A stretch of 48,196 nucleotides of DNA, taken from assembly GCF_004348995.1 (NCBI RefSeq), contig NZ_SMKQ01000048.1:1-48196 (forward strand), written 5' to 3'. Below are positions 30,434 through 39,479 of the stretch, one piece after another. Every line of letters begins with the position of its first letter. Position 1 is the stretch's first letter. Made by a program: the position numbers and the translations under genes. The stretch is from Nonomuraea terrae. Lineage in GTDB: Bacteria > Actinomycetota > Actinomycetes > Streptosporangiales > Streptosporangiaceae. A model generated the notes under the pieces. The model saw only the letters and a list, made by a program, of their open reading frames with translations. It was not told the origin of the DNA and made no database searches.

Positions 30434-30635
30434 GGGCTCAGGGTGAAGGGGTGATCCCGCCGGCCGGGCGCAGCGAGAAATAAGCCGCCTCGCTGGCCAT
30501 GGGGAGTCGTGCATACTCCCCTAAATCGCCATTTATCCATATATATCGGGTTAAGGCCCCATTTCGGCCCCACGCGACATTGCCTCATCACGCTACGTGT
30601 CAGCCTGGAAACCCAACGCGACGAAGGGCTCACTT
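30434..30635 (+). promoter_or_regulatory. AT-rich promoter region before GNAT gene
   Basis: The 200-base gap holds an AT-rich block around 30517-30555 (ATTTATCCATATATATCGG) that could be the -10 area of a promoter, followed by GGCCCC and CGGCCCC direct repeats. I see no confident -35. Confidence 0.35.
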
Positions 30636-31238
30636 ATGCACACCCCCACCCTGCTTCATCCTCTCGCGCTCCGCAGAGCCGAGCCAGCGGACCTTCCCGG
30701 CGTACTGAAGCTGCTCGCCGACACCTCCGAGTGGCTCCACACGCAGGGAGTGCGGCAATGGCCCCGCGGAGGCTTCGGCCCCGAGCGGATCGAGCCGCTG
30801 ATCGAGGAGCGGGTGCTGTTCCTGCTGGACGACGAACTTCGCTACCTCGACCCCGGCGCCTCGGCGCCGCCGGTCGCCACCATAGCCCTCGACGAGCACG
30901 CCGACCCGGAGTTCTGGACTCCCGGCGACGGCCCCGGCGCGGCCCTGTACGTCCACAAGCTCGCCGTCGCCCGCAACTGGTCGGGCAGCGGCCTCGGCGA
31001 CGCCCTGCTGGACTGGGCCTGCGCCGCGGCGTACGCGGCCGGGCTGCCCTGGCTGCGGCTCGACTGCGCGAAGACCAACCTGCGGCTGCAGGACTACTAC
31101 AGAAAGCGCGGCTTCCGCCACATCCGCACGGTGGACCTGCCCCACCGCGCCTCGGGTGCGCTCTTCGAGCGCCCGTCCGAGGACGTGTCCCCCACGGTGT
31201 TCCGCGACCTCACGGCGGCGGAACTGATCAGCGCCTGA
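30636..31238 (+). CDS. GNAT family N-acetyltransferase
   Basis: Acetyl-CoA-dependent acetyltransferase of 200 residues. The GNAT core is LYVHKLAVARNWSGSGLGDA (beta4 and the pyrophosphate loop, in which the usual R/Q-x-x-G-x-G/A is N-W-S-G-S-G-L-G), followed by LPWLRLDCAKTNLRLQDYYR and KRGFRHIRTV. Substrate unknown. ATG 30636 with GAAGGG upstream is chosen; GTG at 30597 is possible. A GC hairpin follows. Confidence 0.83.
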   Translation: MHTPTLLHPLALRRAEPADLPGVLKLLADTSEWLHTQGVRQWPRGGFGPERIEPLIEERVLFLLDDELRYLDPGASAPPVATIALDEHADPEFWTPGDGPGAALYVHKLAVARNWSGSGLGDALLDWACAAAYAAGLPWLRLDCAKTNLRLQDYYRKRGFRHIRTVDLPHRASGALFERPSEDVSPTVFRDLTAAELISA

Positions 31239-31251
31239 CCGGCTCGACGGC

Positions 31252-31279
31252 GGCCCGGCCCCACGCCAGGGGCCGGGCC
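31252..31279 (+). terminator. hairpin after GNAT gene
   Basis: GGCCCGGCCCC faces GGGGCCGGGCC, a perfect 11-base stem with loop ACGCCA, 14 bases after the stop codon. Confidence 0.7.
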
Positions 31280-31324
31280 CGGCTTCTCGCGGGGGGCTTT
31301 GCCCGTGATCCACAGCAGAAAGGG

Positions 31325-31347
31325 GCAGAGCACCATATAACCTCTGC
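31325..31347 (+). promoter_or_regulatory. cutC promoter with inverted repeat
   Basis: GCAGAG-11-CTCTGC straddles a good -10 (TATAAC, 31336-31341), 9 bases before the cutC ATG. The repeat could bind a repressor. The message would have a leader of at most a few bases, so no Shine-Dalgarno is needed. Confidence 0.5.
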
Positions 31348-31350
31348 TGC

Positions 31351-32031
31351 ATGACCGGATCCCTGCTCGAGGTGATCGCGCTGAACGTGCGCGACGCCGT
31401 GGCCGCCGAACAGGGCGGAGCCGACCGGCTGGAGGTCGTCGCCGACATGGCGGCCGACGGGCTGACCCCCTCGCCGGAGACGGTCGCCGCGATCGCGGCG
31501 GAATGTCCCCTTCCGCAGATGGTGATGCTCCGCTGTGACGCGAACTTCGCCGCCGACCCCGACGTCCTCGACCGGCTGCGCCGCGACGCCAAGGATCTCG
31601 CCCAGGCGGGCGCGGCGGGATTCGTGTTCGGCTTCCTGGACGGCGCGGGCGCCGTCGACCTGACGGCCACCGAGGCGCTCATCCACGCCGTCTCCCCGCT
31701 GCCGTGGACGTTCCACCGCGCCGTCGACCACGCCGCCGACCTTCAGGCGGCCTGGCGGGCCGTACGGCTGCTGCCCAACCTCGCCACGGTGCTGACCTCC
31801 GGCGCCCCGACGGGCGTGGGCGACGGCCTGGGCGCGCTGAAGGCACGCGCCGACGCCGGGGACGCCTCCATCATCCTGGCCGGCGGCGGCCTGCGCCCCG
31901 GCCACGTGCCGGCCCTGCTCGGCTACGGCATCCGCGCCTTCCACGTGGGCTCCGCCGTACGGGCGAGCTGGTCGGACCCGGTCGAGCCGCACCTGGTCCG
32001 TCAGTGGCGCGATCTGGTCGAACGCGACTGA
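31351..32031 (+). CDS. cutC: CutC family protein
   Basis: TIM-barrel protein of 226 residues of the CutC family, historically linked to copper tolerance although the biochemical role is unsettled. Family features are LLEVIALNVRDAVAAEQGGA and ADRLEV at the start, TFHRAVDHA in the middle, LTSGAPTGVGDG, IILAGGGLRPGHV and FHVGSAVR near the end. Single gene with its own promoter; the neighbours do not suggest copper handling. Confidence 0.88.
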   Translation: MTGSLLEVIALNVRDAVAAEQGGADRLEVVADMAADGLTPSPETVAAIAAECPLPQMVMLRCDANFAADPDVLDRLRRDAKDLAQAGAAGFVFGFLDGAGAVDLTATEALIHAVSPLPWTFHRAVDHAADLQAAWRAVRLLPNLATVLTSGAPTGVGDGLGALKARADAGDASIILAGGGLRPGHVPALLGYGIRAFHVGSAVRASWSDPVEPHLVRQWRDLVERD

Positions 32032-32035
32032 CCCG

Positions 32036-33178
32036 TCAGGGGAGAGCCGCGTCGGCCCGGCGCAGGGCGGCGGCGAGCGTGCGGATCGTGGCGGGCTCGT
32101 CCATCACGCCGCCCTCGGCCGCGCGCCGCTCCTCCCAGGCCCGCACCCGCTCCCGATAGGAGTCGTAGCGGGCCAGGTGGAAGGCGTAGACGGTGGCGAA
32201 GCGGCTCACCAGGTGCGACGGGTGCATGTCCCAGCCCTGGTAGAAGCCGTGCCGCAGCGAGTGCCTGACCAGCTCGGCGTGACGCCGCCACAGTACGTGG
32301 ACGTCGAGCGTCCGGTCGGAGGCTGGCGCGGCGGCCAGTGACCCGTCCGACAGCTCCACCCCCGTGCCGGCGAGCGCCGTCTGCATCACGTGGCGCGCGT
32401 GGTCGCAGGCCGGGTGGTCGAGCCGCTGCTCGTGCGGCGGCAGCCCGATCGCGGCGGTGTAGTCGAAGACCCCGAAGTGCGCCGCCGCCAGCCGCCCGCC
32501 CAGCGACTCGTTGAGGTCGCCGCGCAGGAACGCCAGCGTCTGAGGCGCCTCCACCTGCATCTCGAACCGCAGCCGCACCCCGAGCGCCGCCTCCAGCCCG
32601 GCCAGCACGCCCGCGAACTGCCCGAGGTAGGACTCCATGAGGATCTTGGGGAAGGTCACCGTGAAGCCGTCCGGCAGCCCTCCGGCCCGCTCGGCCACCC
32701 CCGTGACGAACCTCTCCAGCGTCCGCGCCGACCGTTCCGGGTCGCCGTCCGCGAACGACTTCACCCGGGGCCCCCACCGCCGCGGCAGCGTCCCGGCGTC
32801 GCTCATGGCGGCCACCGCGGCGACGGACTGATCCACGTGACCGTCCTCGACCGGTCCGGGACGCAGGCCGTAGCCGTCCTCGAAGTCGATCCGCAGGTCC
32901 TCGACCGGCTCGGTGGCCAGCTTCAGCAGCACCTTGTCGTGGACGACCGCGGCGAGGCCGCCCGGCACGCCGAAGACCTCGGCCATCTCCTCGGCGCTCG
33001 CCAGATGGGACTTGAGCAGCGACAGCGCCCGCTCGCCCCAGTCGGCGACGGTGCGCTCGGTGAACCGGTCGGCGGGCACGTACACGGTGTGGACGGGCTG
33101 CCAGGCGGGCTCACCGGCGGGATAGCGGGCCCGCTGCAGCCGGTACGCCTCCTCGAACCCCTCAGGGACGGCACGCAC
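32036..33178 (-). CDS. CitE/HpcH aldolase-like protein, DUF6986 type
   Basis: TIM-barrel protein of 380 residues related to HpcH/HpaI aldolases and citrate lyase beta. Metal-site features are visible: DLRIDFEDGYG (acidic cluster), TFPKILMESYLGQF, LRFEMQVEAPQTLAF and HFGVFDYTAAIG. C-terminal YQGWDMHPSHLVSRFATVYA is typical of the long subgroup. It probably cleaves or forms a C-C bond in a keto-acid or acyl-CoA, substrate unknown. The start overlaps the end of the reductase gene by 17 bases, so these two and the acyl-CoA synthetase gene probably form one operon. Confidence 0.8.
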   Translation of the reverse strand: MRAVPEGFEEAYRLQRARYPAGEPAWQPVHTVYVPADRFTERTVADWGERALSLLKSHLASAEEMAEVFGVPGGLAAVVHDKVLLKLATEPVEDLRIDFEDGYGLRPGPVEDGHVDQSVAAVAAMSDAGTLPRRWGPRVKSFADGDPERSARTLERFVTGVAERAGGLPDGFTVTFPKILMESYLGQFAGVLAGLEAALGVRLRFEMQVEAPQTLAFLRGDLNESLGGRLAAAHFGVFDYTAAIGLPPHEQRLDHPACDHARHVMQTALAGTGVELSDGSLAAAPASDRTLDVHVLWRRHAELVRHSLRHGFYQGWDMHPSHLVSRFATVYAFHLARYDSYRERVRAWEERRAAEGGVMDEPATIRTLAAALRRADAALP

Positions 33179-34463
33179 GGAGCATGGCCTCCAAACCCAC
33201 GAGCTTGACGCGTTCGCCGCGCCCCAGCGTCTTGGCCAGCTCCGCCTCGGCGGCCTCGACGGCCAGCCACTCGTCGTACGTCACCGGCCGCACCCCGCGC
33301 GAGGCCAGCAGCGCGCCGATGCCGTCGTGACCCACGCGCTCGCGCCCGTCGAGGTCGGCCAGCAGCGTCCGGACGGTCTCGGCCGCGTCGGACTTGTTGG
33401 TGCCGATCACCCCGGTCGGCCCGCGCTTGAGCCACCCCGCCACGTATTCGCGCTCGCGTACCCGCCCCGCCTCGTTGGGCACGGTCATGGTCCGCTCCGA
33501 GAACGGCACCCCCGGCAGCGGCACGCTCCGGTAGCCGACCGAGCGCAGCACCATGCCGACCGGCAGCGTCTCGAACTCGCCGGTGCCGACCACGCGGCCG
33601 TCCTCCGACAGCCGGGTGCGCTCCAGCTTCAGGCCCTCGACCCGTTCGCTGCCGAGGATCTCCACCGGCCGCATCCAGAAGCGCACGTCGAGCCGGCGCG
33701 GACGCCCCACCGGCTCGCGGGCGGCCCACGACTGCAGCACCTTGATGTTGCCCTGCACCTGCCGCGGGAAGTCGCCGCCCAGCACGACGGCCTCCTCGGG
33801 GCGTACGCAGACGTCGGCGTTGGCCAGCTCGCCCAGCTCGCGCAGCTCCTTCAGGGTGAACTTGGCGTGCTCCGGCCCGCGCCGGCCGATCATGTGGATG
33901 GCCTTCACCTGGCTCTCGCCGAGGCGTTCGAGCACCTCGTGGGGCACGTCGGTGGCGCTCAGCTCCTCGGCCGTCTTGGCCAGGACGCGTACGACGTCGA
34001 CCGCCACGTTGCCGACGCCGATCACCGCGACCTCGGAGGTGTCGAGCGTGAACCGGTCCGGGTCGACGTCGGGGTGGCCGCAGTACCAGTTGACGAAGTC
34101 GGTCGCCGCCACGCTGCCCGGCAGGTCCTCGCCGGGGATGCCGAGCTTCCTGTCGACCATGGCGCCCGTGCAGTAGACGACCGCGTCGTAGACGCCGAGC
34201 AGGTCCTCGACCGACAGGTGCTCGCCGAGCGTGACGCCGCCCAGGAAGCGCACCTGGGGAAGCTCCAGCACCCGGCGCAGGTAGTTGGCGATCGACTTGA
34301 TCGAGGTGTGGTCGGGCGCCACGCCGTACCGCACCAGCCCGTACGGCGTCGGCAGGCGTTCGAGCACGTCGACCGCGACCGGCTCGGCCGACTGCTTGAC
34401 CAGCGCCTCGGCCGTGTAGATGCCGGCCGGTCCCGATCCGATGACCGCCACGTGCAAGGTCAC
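33162..34463 (-). CDS. fprA: ferredoxin/adrenodoxin-type NADP reductase, FprA-like
   Basis: FAD- and NADP-dependent flavoprotein of 433 residues that passes electrons from NADPH to ferredoxins, for example to serve cytochrome P450s. FAD site VIGSGPAGIYTAEAL at the N-terminus, PTPYGLVRYGVAPDH signature near 45, NADP site VIGVGNVAVDVVRVL near 155 and C-terminal VAGWLKRGPTGVIGTNKSDA. The GTG at 34463 is chosen for its strong GGGAGG ribosome binding site and exact fit to the FAD motif. No ferredoxin or P450 gene is visible nearby. Confidence 0.9.
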   Translation of the reverse strand: MTLHVAVIGSGPAGIYTAEALVKQSAEPVAVDVLERLPTPYGLVRYGVAPDHTSIKSIANYLRRVLELPQVRFLGGVTLGEHLSVEDLLGVYDAVVYCTGAMVDRKLGIPGEDLPGSVAATDFVNWYCGHPDVDPDRFTLDTSEVAVIGVGNVAVDVVRVLAKTAEELSATDVPHEVLERLGESQVKAIHMIGRRGPEHAKFTLKELRELGELANADVCVRPEEAVVLGGDFPRQVQGNIKVLQSWAAREPVGRPRRLDVRFWMRPVEILGSERVEGLKLERTRLSEDGRVVGTGEFETLPVGMVLRSVGYRSVPLPGVPFSERTMTVPNEAGRVREREYVAGWLKRGPTGVIGTNKSDAAETVRTLLADLDGRERVGHDGIGALLASRGVRPVTYDEWLAVEAAEAELAKTLGRGERVKLVGLEAMLRACRP

Positions 34464-34489
34464 GCTGCCTCCCTCTGCCGATGCTCGGT

Positions 34490-35662
34490 TCACGCGGGCA
34501 CGCGTCCCACCAGATGCAACCGGCCAATGTGATCGATGTATCCCCGGTCGCCGGTGCGGATGAACCCGTCTTTGGCGAATGCCGGGCGCCGGGGGATATC
34601 GCCGACATATCCGCTCATCACCGCCCGGGAGCGGAGGAGCACCTCGCCCTGCTCCCCGGCGGGCAGGATCCGGCCCTCGACGTCTCTGACGGACACGTCC
34701 ACCCCGCCGCGCGGCCTGCCGACGCTCTCCTCGGCGTCCTCCGGAGGGTCGCCGGGCGCCGTGCCGAGCCCAAGACCGGCCTCGGTGCAGGTGTAGCGAT
34801 TGCAGACGGGCACGCCGTACCTCTCGCGCAGGCCCCTGATCAGATCCGGCGCGGCCGGGGCGCCGCCGCACAGGACGAGCTCCAGGTCCGGCAGATCCGC
34901 GCCGAGCGCCAGAAGGCGCGACAACTGGTACGGGCTCCCCTGCAGCACCCCGATCCGGTGCCGGCGCAGCACCTCCAGGGCGGCTTCCGGAGTCCATTCT
35001 GGCAGGACGTGACAGGTCCGCCCCATCTGCAGGAAGACCGGCAGCCGGGTGGCGAACCCGAGCCGCCCGAGCGGGTGCGGCACCAGACGCGCCTCACCCG
35101 TGCCCCAGCGCAGCCCGGCGCCGTGGGCCCGGATCGCCTCCAGCTGCCGCTCGCCGAACAGCACGCCCTTGGGCGGCCCCGTCCTTCCCGAGGTGAACGT
35201 GATCACCACCGGCCGCCCGGGATCGGGTGGGAACGGCGGAGGCGGCGGCTCGGCCCTGCGCAGCCCGCCCAGCCGGTCGGGATCGTAGGAGTGCGGCTCG
35301 CGCGGGCGCCGGTCGAGCGGCAGCGTCACGACGTCGATCCCGGTCAGCGGCGGCAGCACGCCTGGGGCGGTGACCACGATGGCCGGGTCCAGCGCGGCCG
35401 GCAGCTCCGCCCGCCGCGCCCCGACGCCGGCGGTGACCGCGCCGATCTTGGCGGCCGCCACGTAGCAGATCACGAACTCGGGCCCGTCGGGCAGCGCGAG
35501 GATCACGAGGTCGCCGATGCGGCACCCGCGATGGGCCAGCCCGGCGGCCACCTCGTCGGAGAGGCGGTCGAGCTCGGCGAACGACAGCGGCACAGGTCCG
35601 CTGAACACGGCCGCGCGCTCCCCGAACCTGCGCGCGGCCTCTCCGGCCAGCAGGCGCAACAT
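34490..35662 (-). CDS. acyl-CoA synthetase lacking the C-terminal domain
   Basis: AMP-forming synthetase family, but only 390 residues against the usual 500 or more. The large domain is complete: P-loop-like ITFTSGRTGPPKGVLF near 165, YTCTEAGLGLG near 300 and RTGDRGYIDHIGRLHLVGR at the end. The protein stops two residues after the hinge G-R, so the small domain, which carries the catalytic Lys, is missing. Only 26 bases follow before the fprA start and these do not encode the domain in any frame. The enzyme may be inactive, perform only adenylation, or work with a separate partner. ATG at 35662 has GGGAG upstream. Substrate unknown. Confidence 0.78.
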   Translation of the reverse strand: MLRLLAGEAARRFGERAAVFSGPVPLSFAELDRLSDEVAAGLAHRGCRIGDLVILALPDGPEFVICYVAAAKIGAVTAGVGARRAELPAALDPAIVVTAPGVLPPLTGIDVVTLPLDRRPREPHSYDPDRLGGLRRAEPPPPPFPPDPGRPVVITFTSGRTGPPKGVLFGERQLEAIRAHGAGLRWGTGEARLVPHPLGRLGFATRLPVFLQMGRTCHVLPEWTPEAALEVLRRHRIGVLQGSPYQLSRLLALGADLPDLELVLCGGAPAAPDLIRGLRERYGVPVCNRYTCTEAGLGLGTAPGDPPEDAEESVGRPRGGVDVSVRDVEGRILPAGEQGEVLLRSRAVMSGYVGDIPRRPAFAKDGFIRTGDRGYIDHIGRLHLVGRVPA

Positions 35663-35734
35663 GGCAGCTCCCGGGGCAGAGGGCGCACCTCCACGCTACT
35701 CGCCCGCCGTGCTGTGTGAAGTGGGAAGCGGTTC

Positions 35735-36259
35735 ATGGCAAGGACTTGCGGGAAGGTGAGGGGGCGATCAGAGTGGATGCTCGTGAAGCGAAAGCACGCG
35801 CTGCGACGGCCGGAGGGCGGGCCGTTCCCTGATCAAGGCGACGATCTCTCGCTCACCAGCGCGCGCAGGTACGAAGCCTTCGGCCGGGTGATGGCCGCGC
35901 TGGCGTCCGAGGCCGACTTCATCGAGTCGTGCCGCGACCTGACCTGGTGGCGCGGGTCCGACCACAGCTGGCACATCGAGTGGCGTGACGGCCCGTACGC
36001 GTCGGAGGCGGCCTCCCTCCTCGCCGACGAGGTGCGCGACCCCGACTACGACGGCTCCCTGGTCACCCAGGCCGGTCCCGGCGGCGACGGCTCGGCGGTG
36101 CTCGACGTGATGGGCGTGCGGTTCGAGCTGCGCGCGATCGACCCGATGGGACGGGCCACCGTACGCGCCCGGCCCGGCCTCTGGCGCCTGGCCGAGGCCC
36201 TCGACACCACCCGCCGCACCAACACCCGTCATCCCTGGGAAGAGCTGCTCGGTGGTTAG
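35735..36259 (+). CDS. hypothetical protein
   Basis: Protein of 174 residues that I cannot assign. It looks soluble: ARRYEAFGRVMAALASEADF, then CRDLTWWRGSDHSWHIEWRD and PGLWRLAEALDTTRRTN. ATG 35735 has GGGAAG 6 bases upstream; ATG 35777 (MLVKRKHAL) is an alternative start. Divergent from the acyl-CoA synthetase with a 72-base gap. Confidence 0.65.
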   Translation: MARTCGKVRGRSEWMLVKRKHALRRPEGGPFPDQGDDLSLTSARRYEAFGRVMAALASEADFIESCRDLTWWRGSDHSWHIEWRDGPYASEAASLLADEVRDPDYDGSLVTQAGPGGDGSAVLDVMGVRFELRAIDPMGRATVRARPGLWRLAEALDTTRRTNTRHPWEELLGG

Positions 36260-36340
36260 CCGGCCCACATCGGGGAATCCCTCTGTGGGACAGAAGTGAC
36301 CGTTTTGTCCCTATGATGACCCAAATTTGCCTTTTTTGTA

Positions 36341-36381
36341 CGGTTACATAATCTGGTGGTGGTCATCCCTATCTGTAACCG
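36341..36381. promoter_or_regulatory. CGGTTACA/TGTAACCG inverted repeat
   Basis: Perfect 8-base arms (36341-36348 and 36374-36381) separated by 25 bases, in the AT-rich upstream region of the membrane protein gene. GGGACA (36288-36293) and TGTCCC (36306-36311) form another weak dyad nearby. TACATAAT at 36345-36352 may serve as a -10, placing the left arm over the promoter. Confidence 0.45.
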
Positions 36382-36406
36382 GGGGAGGTTTGACCAGGGA
36401 CTGGAG

Positions 36407-37078
36407 ATGAACAACACCACCATCGAGTACGCAGACTTCGCCGAGTACGACAGGCGGCAGCGCGCGATCGAACGTCACCTGCTGGTGGCCTTCGCCGGGG
36501 GACTGACCGTCGGCCTGATCGGCATCCTCTTCGCCGGGAACGGCCCCGGATGGGTCGGCCAGATCTACGATCCGTACGCCTACCTCGCCCTCTCGCTCGC
36601 CGTGGGCGCGAGCGCTTCCGGCTTCGCCTGGGCGCTGGTGACCACGTTCCTGGCGGCCGTCGCCGCCCTGGTCGGCACCATGGCCGCGGGCGCGCTGCAC
36701 GGCCGCGACATCTTCCAGATCGTCGGCTCCGACGCCGCCGGGCTCAACTGGACGCTCGTCCTGCTCGTCGGTCTCGGCCTGCTGGCGTACGCCACGCGCA
36801 GGGACGACGGCTGGGGGGACCTGGCCGCGGGGGCCGTCGGCGCGGCGCTCATCGCCGACGTCGTGGACCGCGCGACCCCCGGTTTCATCGAGAGCGAGCA
36901 GTCGTTCTGGCCAGGGCCCGCGATGGCGATCGGGCTGTTGTCCCTCGTCCTCGTGCTCGCGCTGCGCAGGAACACCCGGGGACGCCTGCGCGCCCTCGCG
37001 CTGTCGGTCGTCTTCTCGGGAACGTTCGCGGCCTGCCTGGCCGCCTTCGTCGCGGGCTGGTTCCCCCTGGCCGTCTGA
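36407..37078 (+). CDS. multi-spanning membrane protein
   Basis: Protein of 223 residues with a polar N-terminal 25 residues (IEYADFAEYDRRQRAIERH) and about six membrane helices, ending GWFPLAV. I do not recognise the family; it could be an integral membrane protein conserved in actinomycetes. ATG 36407 is preferred to the in-frame GTG at 36356 because it directly starts the conserved-looking region, though the ribosome binding site is weak (GGAG adjoins the ATG). Confidence 0.65.
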   Translation: MNNTTIEYADFAEYDRRQRAIERHLLVAFAGGLTVGLIGILFAGNGPGWVGQIYDPYAYLALSLAVGASASGFAWALVTTFLAAVAALVGTMAAGALHGRDIFQIVGSDAAGLNWTLVLLVGLGLLAYATRRDDGWGDLAAGAVGAALIADVVDRATPGFIESEQSFWPGPAMAIGLLSLVLVLALRRNTRGRLRALALSVVFSGTFAACLAAFVAGWFPLAV

Positions 37079-37165
37079 GGGTCGCCGCGCGATAACGACG
37101 AGCGCCGTACCACGGCGAGTCGATAGCCTGTAATCCTCCATCAGGGTTTCGAGCAAGGAGTGGCC

Positions 37166-38911
37166 GTGTTGCTGCGCATGTCGTCGTTGTTTCTTCGCAC
37201 CCTGCGGGACGACCCGGCAGACGCGGAAGTCCCGAGCCACAAGCTGCTCGTCCGCGCCGGTTACGTCCGCCGGGTCGCGCCCGGGATCTACTCCTGGCTG
37301 CCCCTCGGCAAGATGGTGCTGGAGAACGTCACCAGGATCGTCCGGGAGGAGATGAACCGGATGGGCGGTCAGGAGGTGCTCTTCCCCGCCCTGCTGCCCC
37401 GCGAGTACTACGAGGCCACCGGCCGCTGGACCGAATACGGCGACAACATCTTCCGCCTGCAGGACCGCAAGGGCGCCGACTACCTCCTCGGCCCCACGCA
37501 CGAGGAGCTCTTCACCGACATGGTCAAGGGCGAATACTCCTCGTACAAGGACTATCCGGTCATCCTCTACCAGATTCAGACCAAATACCGCGACGAGGCG
37601 CGGCCCCGCGCGGGCATCCTACGCGGGCGCGAGTTCCTGATGAAGGACTCCTACTCCTTCGACCTCGGCGACGACGGCCTCAAGCGCTCCTACGAGCTGC
37701 ACCGCGAGGCCTACATCCGCACGTTCGACCGCCTCGGCATCAACTACAAGATCGTCTATGCCCAGTCGGGCGCCATGGGCGGCTCGGCCTCCGAGGAGTT
37801 CCTCGCGGCCACGCCCACCGGCGAGGACACGTTCGTGGCCTGCCGCTCCTGCGGCTACGCCGCCAACGCCGAGGCCGTCACCACCCCCGCGCCGGCTGCC
37901 CGTTCCTACGACGACGTGGCGCCGATGAAGGTCCTCGACACACCCGACACCCCCACCATCGAGACGCTGGTGTCGTACGTCAACGAGCACCACGGCCTGT
38001 CCGTCACCGCCGCCGACACGCTCAAGAACGTCGTGGTCAAGGTCTCCACGCCCGGCACCGACAAGGTCGAGACGCTGGTCGTCGGGGTGCCCGGCGACCG
38101 CGAGGTCGACTTCAAGCGCCTGGAGGCGGCGCTGTCGCCCGGCGAGCCCGCCATCTTCGAGGCCGCCGACTTCGACAAGCACCCCGGCCTCGTCCGCGGC
38201 TACATCGGCCCGCAGATCCTGCGCGAGCTCGGCATCCGCTACCTCGTCGACCCCCGGGTCGTCACCGGCACCTCGTGGGTGACCGGCGCCAACGAGCCCG
38301 GCCGGCACGCCGTCAACGTGGTCGCCGGCCGCGACTTCACCCCCGACGGCACCATCGAGGCCGCCGAGGTGCGCGCCGGCGATCCCTGCCCGCGCTGCGG
38401 CTCCGCGCTGTCCATCGACCGCGGCATCGAGATCGGCCACATCTTCCAGCTGGGCCGCAAATACGCCGACGCCGCCGGCCTCGACGCCCTCGGCCCCGAC
38501 GGCAAGCCGATCCGGGTCACCATGGGCTCCTACGGCATCGGCGTCTCCCGCGCGGTGGCGGTCATCGCCGAGCAGGCGCACGACGAGCTCGGGCTCGTGT
38601 GGCCGCGCGAGGTCGCGCCCGCCGACGTCCACATCGTCGGCACGGGCAAGGACAACCAGGTCGAGGCGGCGCTCCAGCTCGGCGCCGAGCTGGAGGCGCG
38701 CGGGCTGCGCGTCCTCGTCGACGACCGGCCGCAGGTGTCGCCCGGCGTGAAGTTCAAGGACGCCGAGCTGCTCGGCGTGCCGACGATCGTCGTGGTCGGC
38801 CGCGGCCTGGCGCAGGGCGTGGTGGAACTGCGCGACCGCGTCTCGGGTGAGAAGTCGGAGATCCCGCTGGCGGAGGCCGCCGACCGCGTCCAGGCTGCCT
38901 GCGCCGGCTGA
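37166..38911 (+). CDS. proS: prolyl-tRNA synthetase
   Basis: Charges tRNA-Pro. 581 residues, bacterial type with the editing insertion (about 225-400) between motifs 2 and 3. Class II motifs are visible: motif 2 [20 protein letters not shown] and motif 3 [13 protein letters not shown], followed by the anticodon-binding domain ([15 protein letters not shown]). The GTG at 37166 is chosen because AAGGAG (37155-37160) is 5 bases before it; the GTG at 37160 overlaps that site. Confidence 0.97.
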   Translation: MLLRMSSLFLRTLRDDPADAEVPSHKLLVRAGYVRRVAPGIYSWLPLGKMVLENVTRIVREEMNRMGGQEVLFPALLPREYYEATGRWTEYGDNIFRLQDRKGADYLLGPTHEELFTDMVKGEYSSYKDYPVILYQIQTKYRDEARPRAGILRGREFLMKDSYSFDLGDDGLKRSYELHREAYIRTFDRLGINYKIVYAQSGAMGGSASEEFLAATPTGEDTFVACRSCGYAANAEAVTTPAPAARSYDDVAPMKVLDTPDTPTIETLVSYVNEHHGLSVTAADTLKNVVVKVSTPGTDKVETLVVGVPGDREVDFKRLEAALSPGEPAIFEAADFDKHPGLVRGYIGPQILRELGIRYLVDPRVVTGTSWVTGANEPGRHAVNVVAGRDFTPDGTIEAAEVRAGDPCPRCGSALSIDRGIEIGHIFQLGRKYADAAGLDALGPDGKPIRVTMGSYGIGVSRAVAVIAEQAHDELGLVWPREVAPADVHIVGTGKDNQVEAALQLGAELEARGLRVLVDDRPQVSPGVKFKDAELLGVPTIVVVGRGLAQGVVELRDRVSGEKSEIPLAEAADRVQAACAG

Positions 38912-38926
38912 TCCCGTACGCCGCAC

Positions 38927-38955
38927 GCCGCGCGGGCCGACTCGGCCCGCGCGGC
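38927..38955. terminator. bidirectional GC hairpin after proS
   Basis: GCCGCGCGGGCCG faces CGGCCCGCGCGGC, a perfect 13-base stem with a 3-base ACT loop, between the convergent proS and ferritin-like genes. The right arm just touches the stop codon of the minus-strand gene. Confidence 0.75.
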
Positions 38956-39479
38956 TACTCTGTCATGCCGCTGCCCGCCCCCGACGAGGGCGCCGCGGAC
39001 GGCGTCGCTGTGGGGGCCGCTGATGGGGCCGGCGTCCGGGTCGAGCCCGGCATGCCGGGGAAGGCCGGCGGCTGGGCCGGGCGGAAGGCGTACGCGCGGG
39101 TCACCGCGTCCTGCATGGCCTTGGCGGCGTAGCGGCGCAGCGACGGATCCTGGGCGGAGGCCAGCTCCAGGTAGGCGGCGGTGACGCCGTTCTCCAGGTG
39201 CACCGCCAGGTTGGTGGCCAGCGTGGCGTTGGAGGGGAAGAACGGCAGCGTGTAGGAGGCCTCCGCCTCGGCCGGCTTGCCGCCCCTGGCCACGAGGTAG
39301 GAGCGCAACTGATCGCGCCGGGCCCGGTGCACGTCGAAGGCGTCCTCGACGCGCTCGCGCAGGGAGCCGGACGTGCGCGCCCCCAGCAGCCCGTAGGCGA
39401 ACAACACCGCGTGCTCGGCCGCCAGGGCCTTGCGCAGCTTCTCGGCGTCGTCCGCCGCCGTCAGGGCGCGCCCTCTCAC
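38955..39479 (-). CDS. ferritin-like DUF4439 protein
   Basis: Protein of 174 residues with a four-helix ferritin-like core (about 10-125: ALAAEHAVLFAYGLLGARTS, RARRDQLRSYLVARGG, NLAVHLENGVTAAYLELASA) and a Pro/Ser/Thr/Ala-rich tail. Whether metal is bound is unclear: Glu and His occur in the first helix (AEHA) and Glu in the third. The GTG start overlaps the stop of the upstream gene (GTGA), so both are translated together. Confidence 0.72.
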   Translation of the reverse strand: MRGRALTAADDAEKLRKALAAEHAVLFAYGLLGARTSGSLRERVEDAFDVHRARRDQLRSYLVARGGKPAEAEASYTLPFFPSNATLATNLAVHLENGVTAAYLELASAQDPSLRRYAAKAMQDAVTRAYAFRPAQPPAFPGMPGSTRTPAPSAAPTATPSAAPSSGAGSGMTE

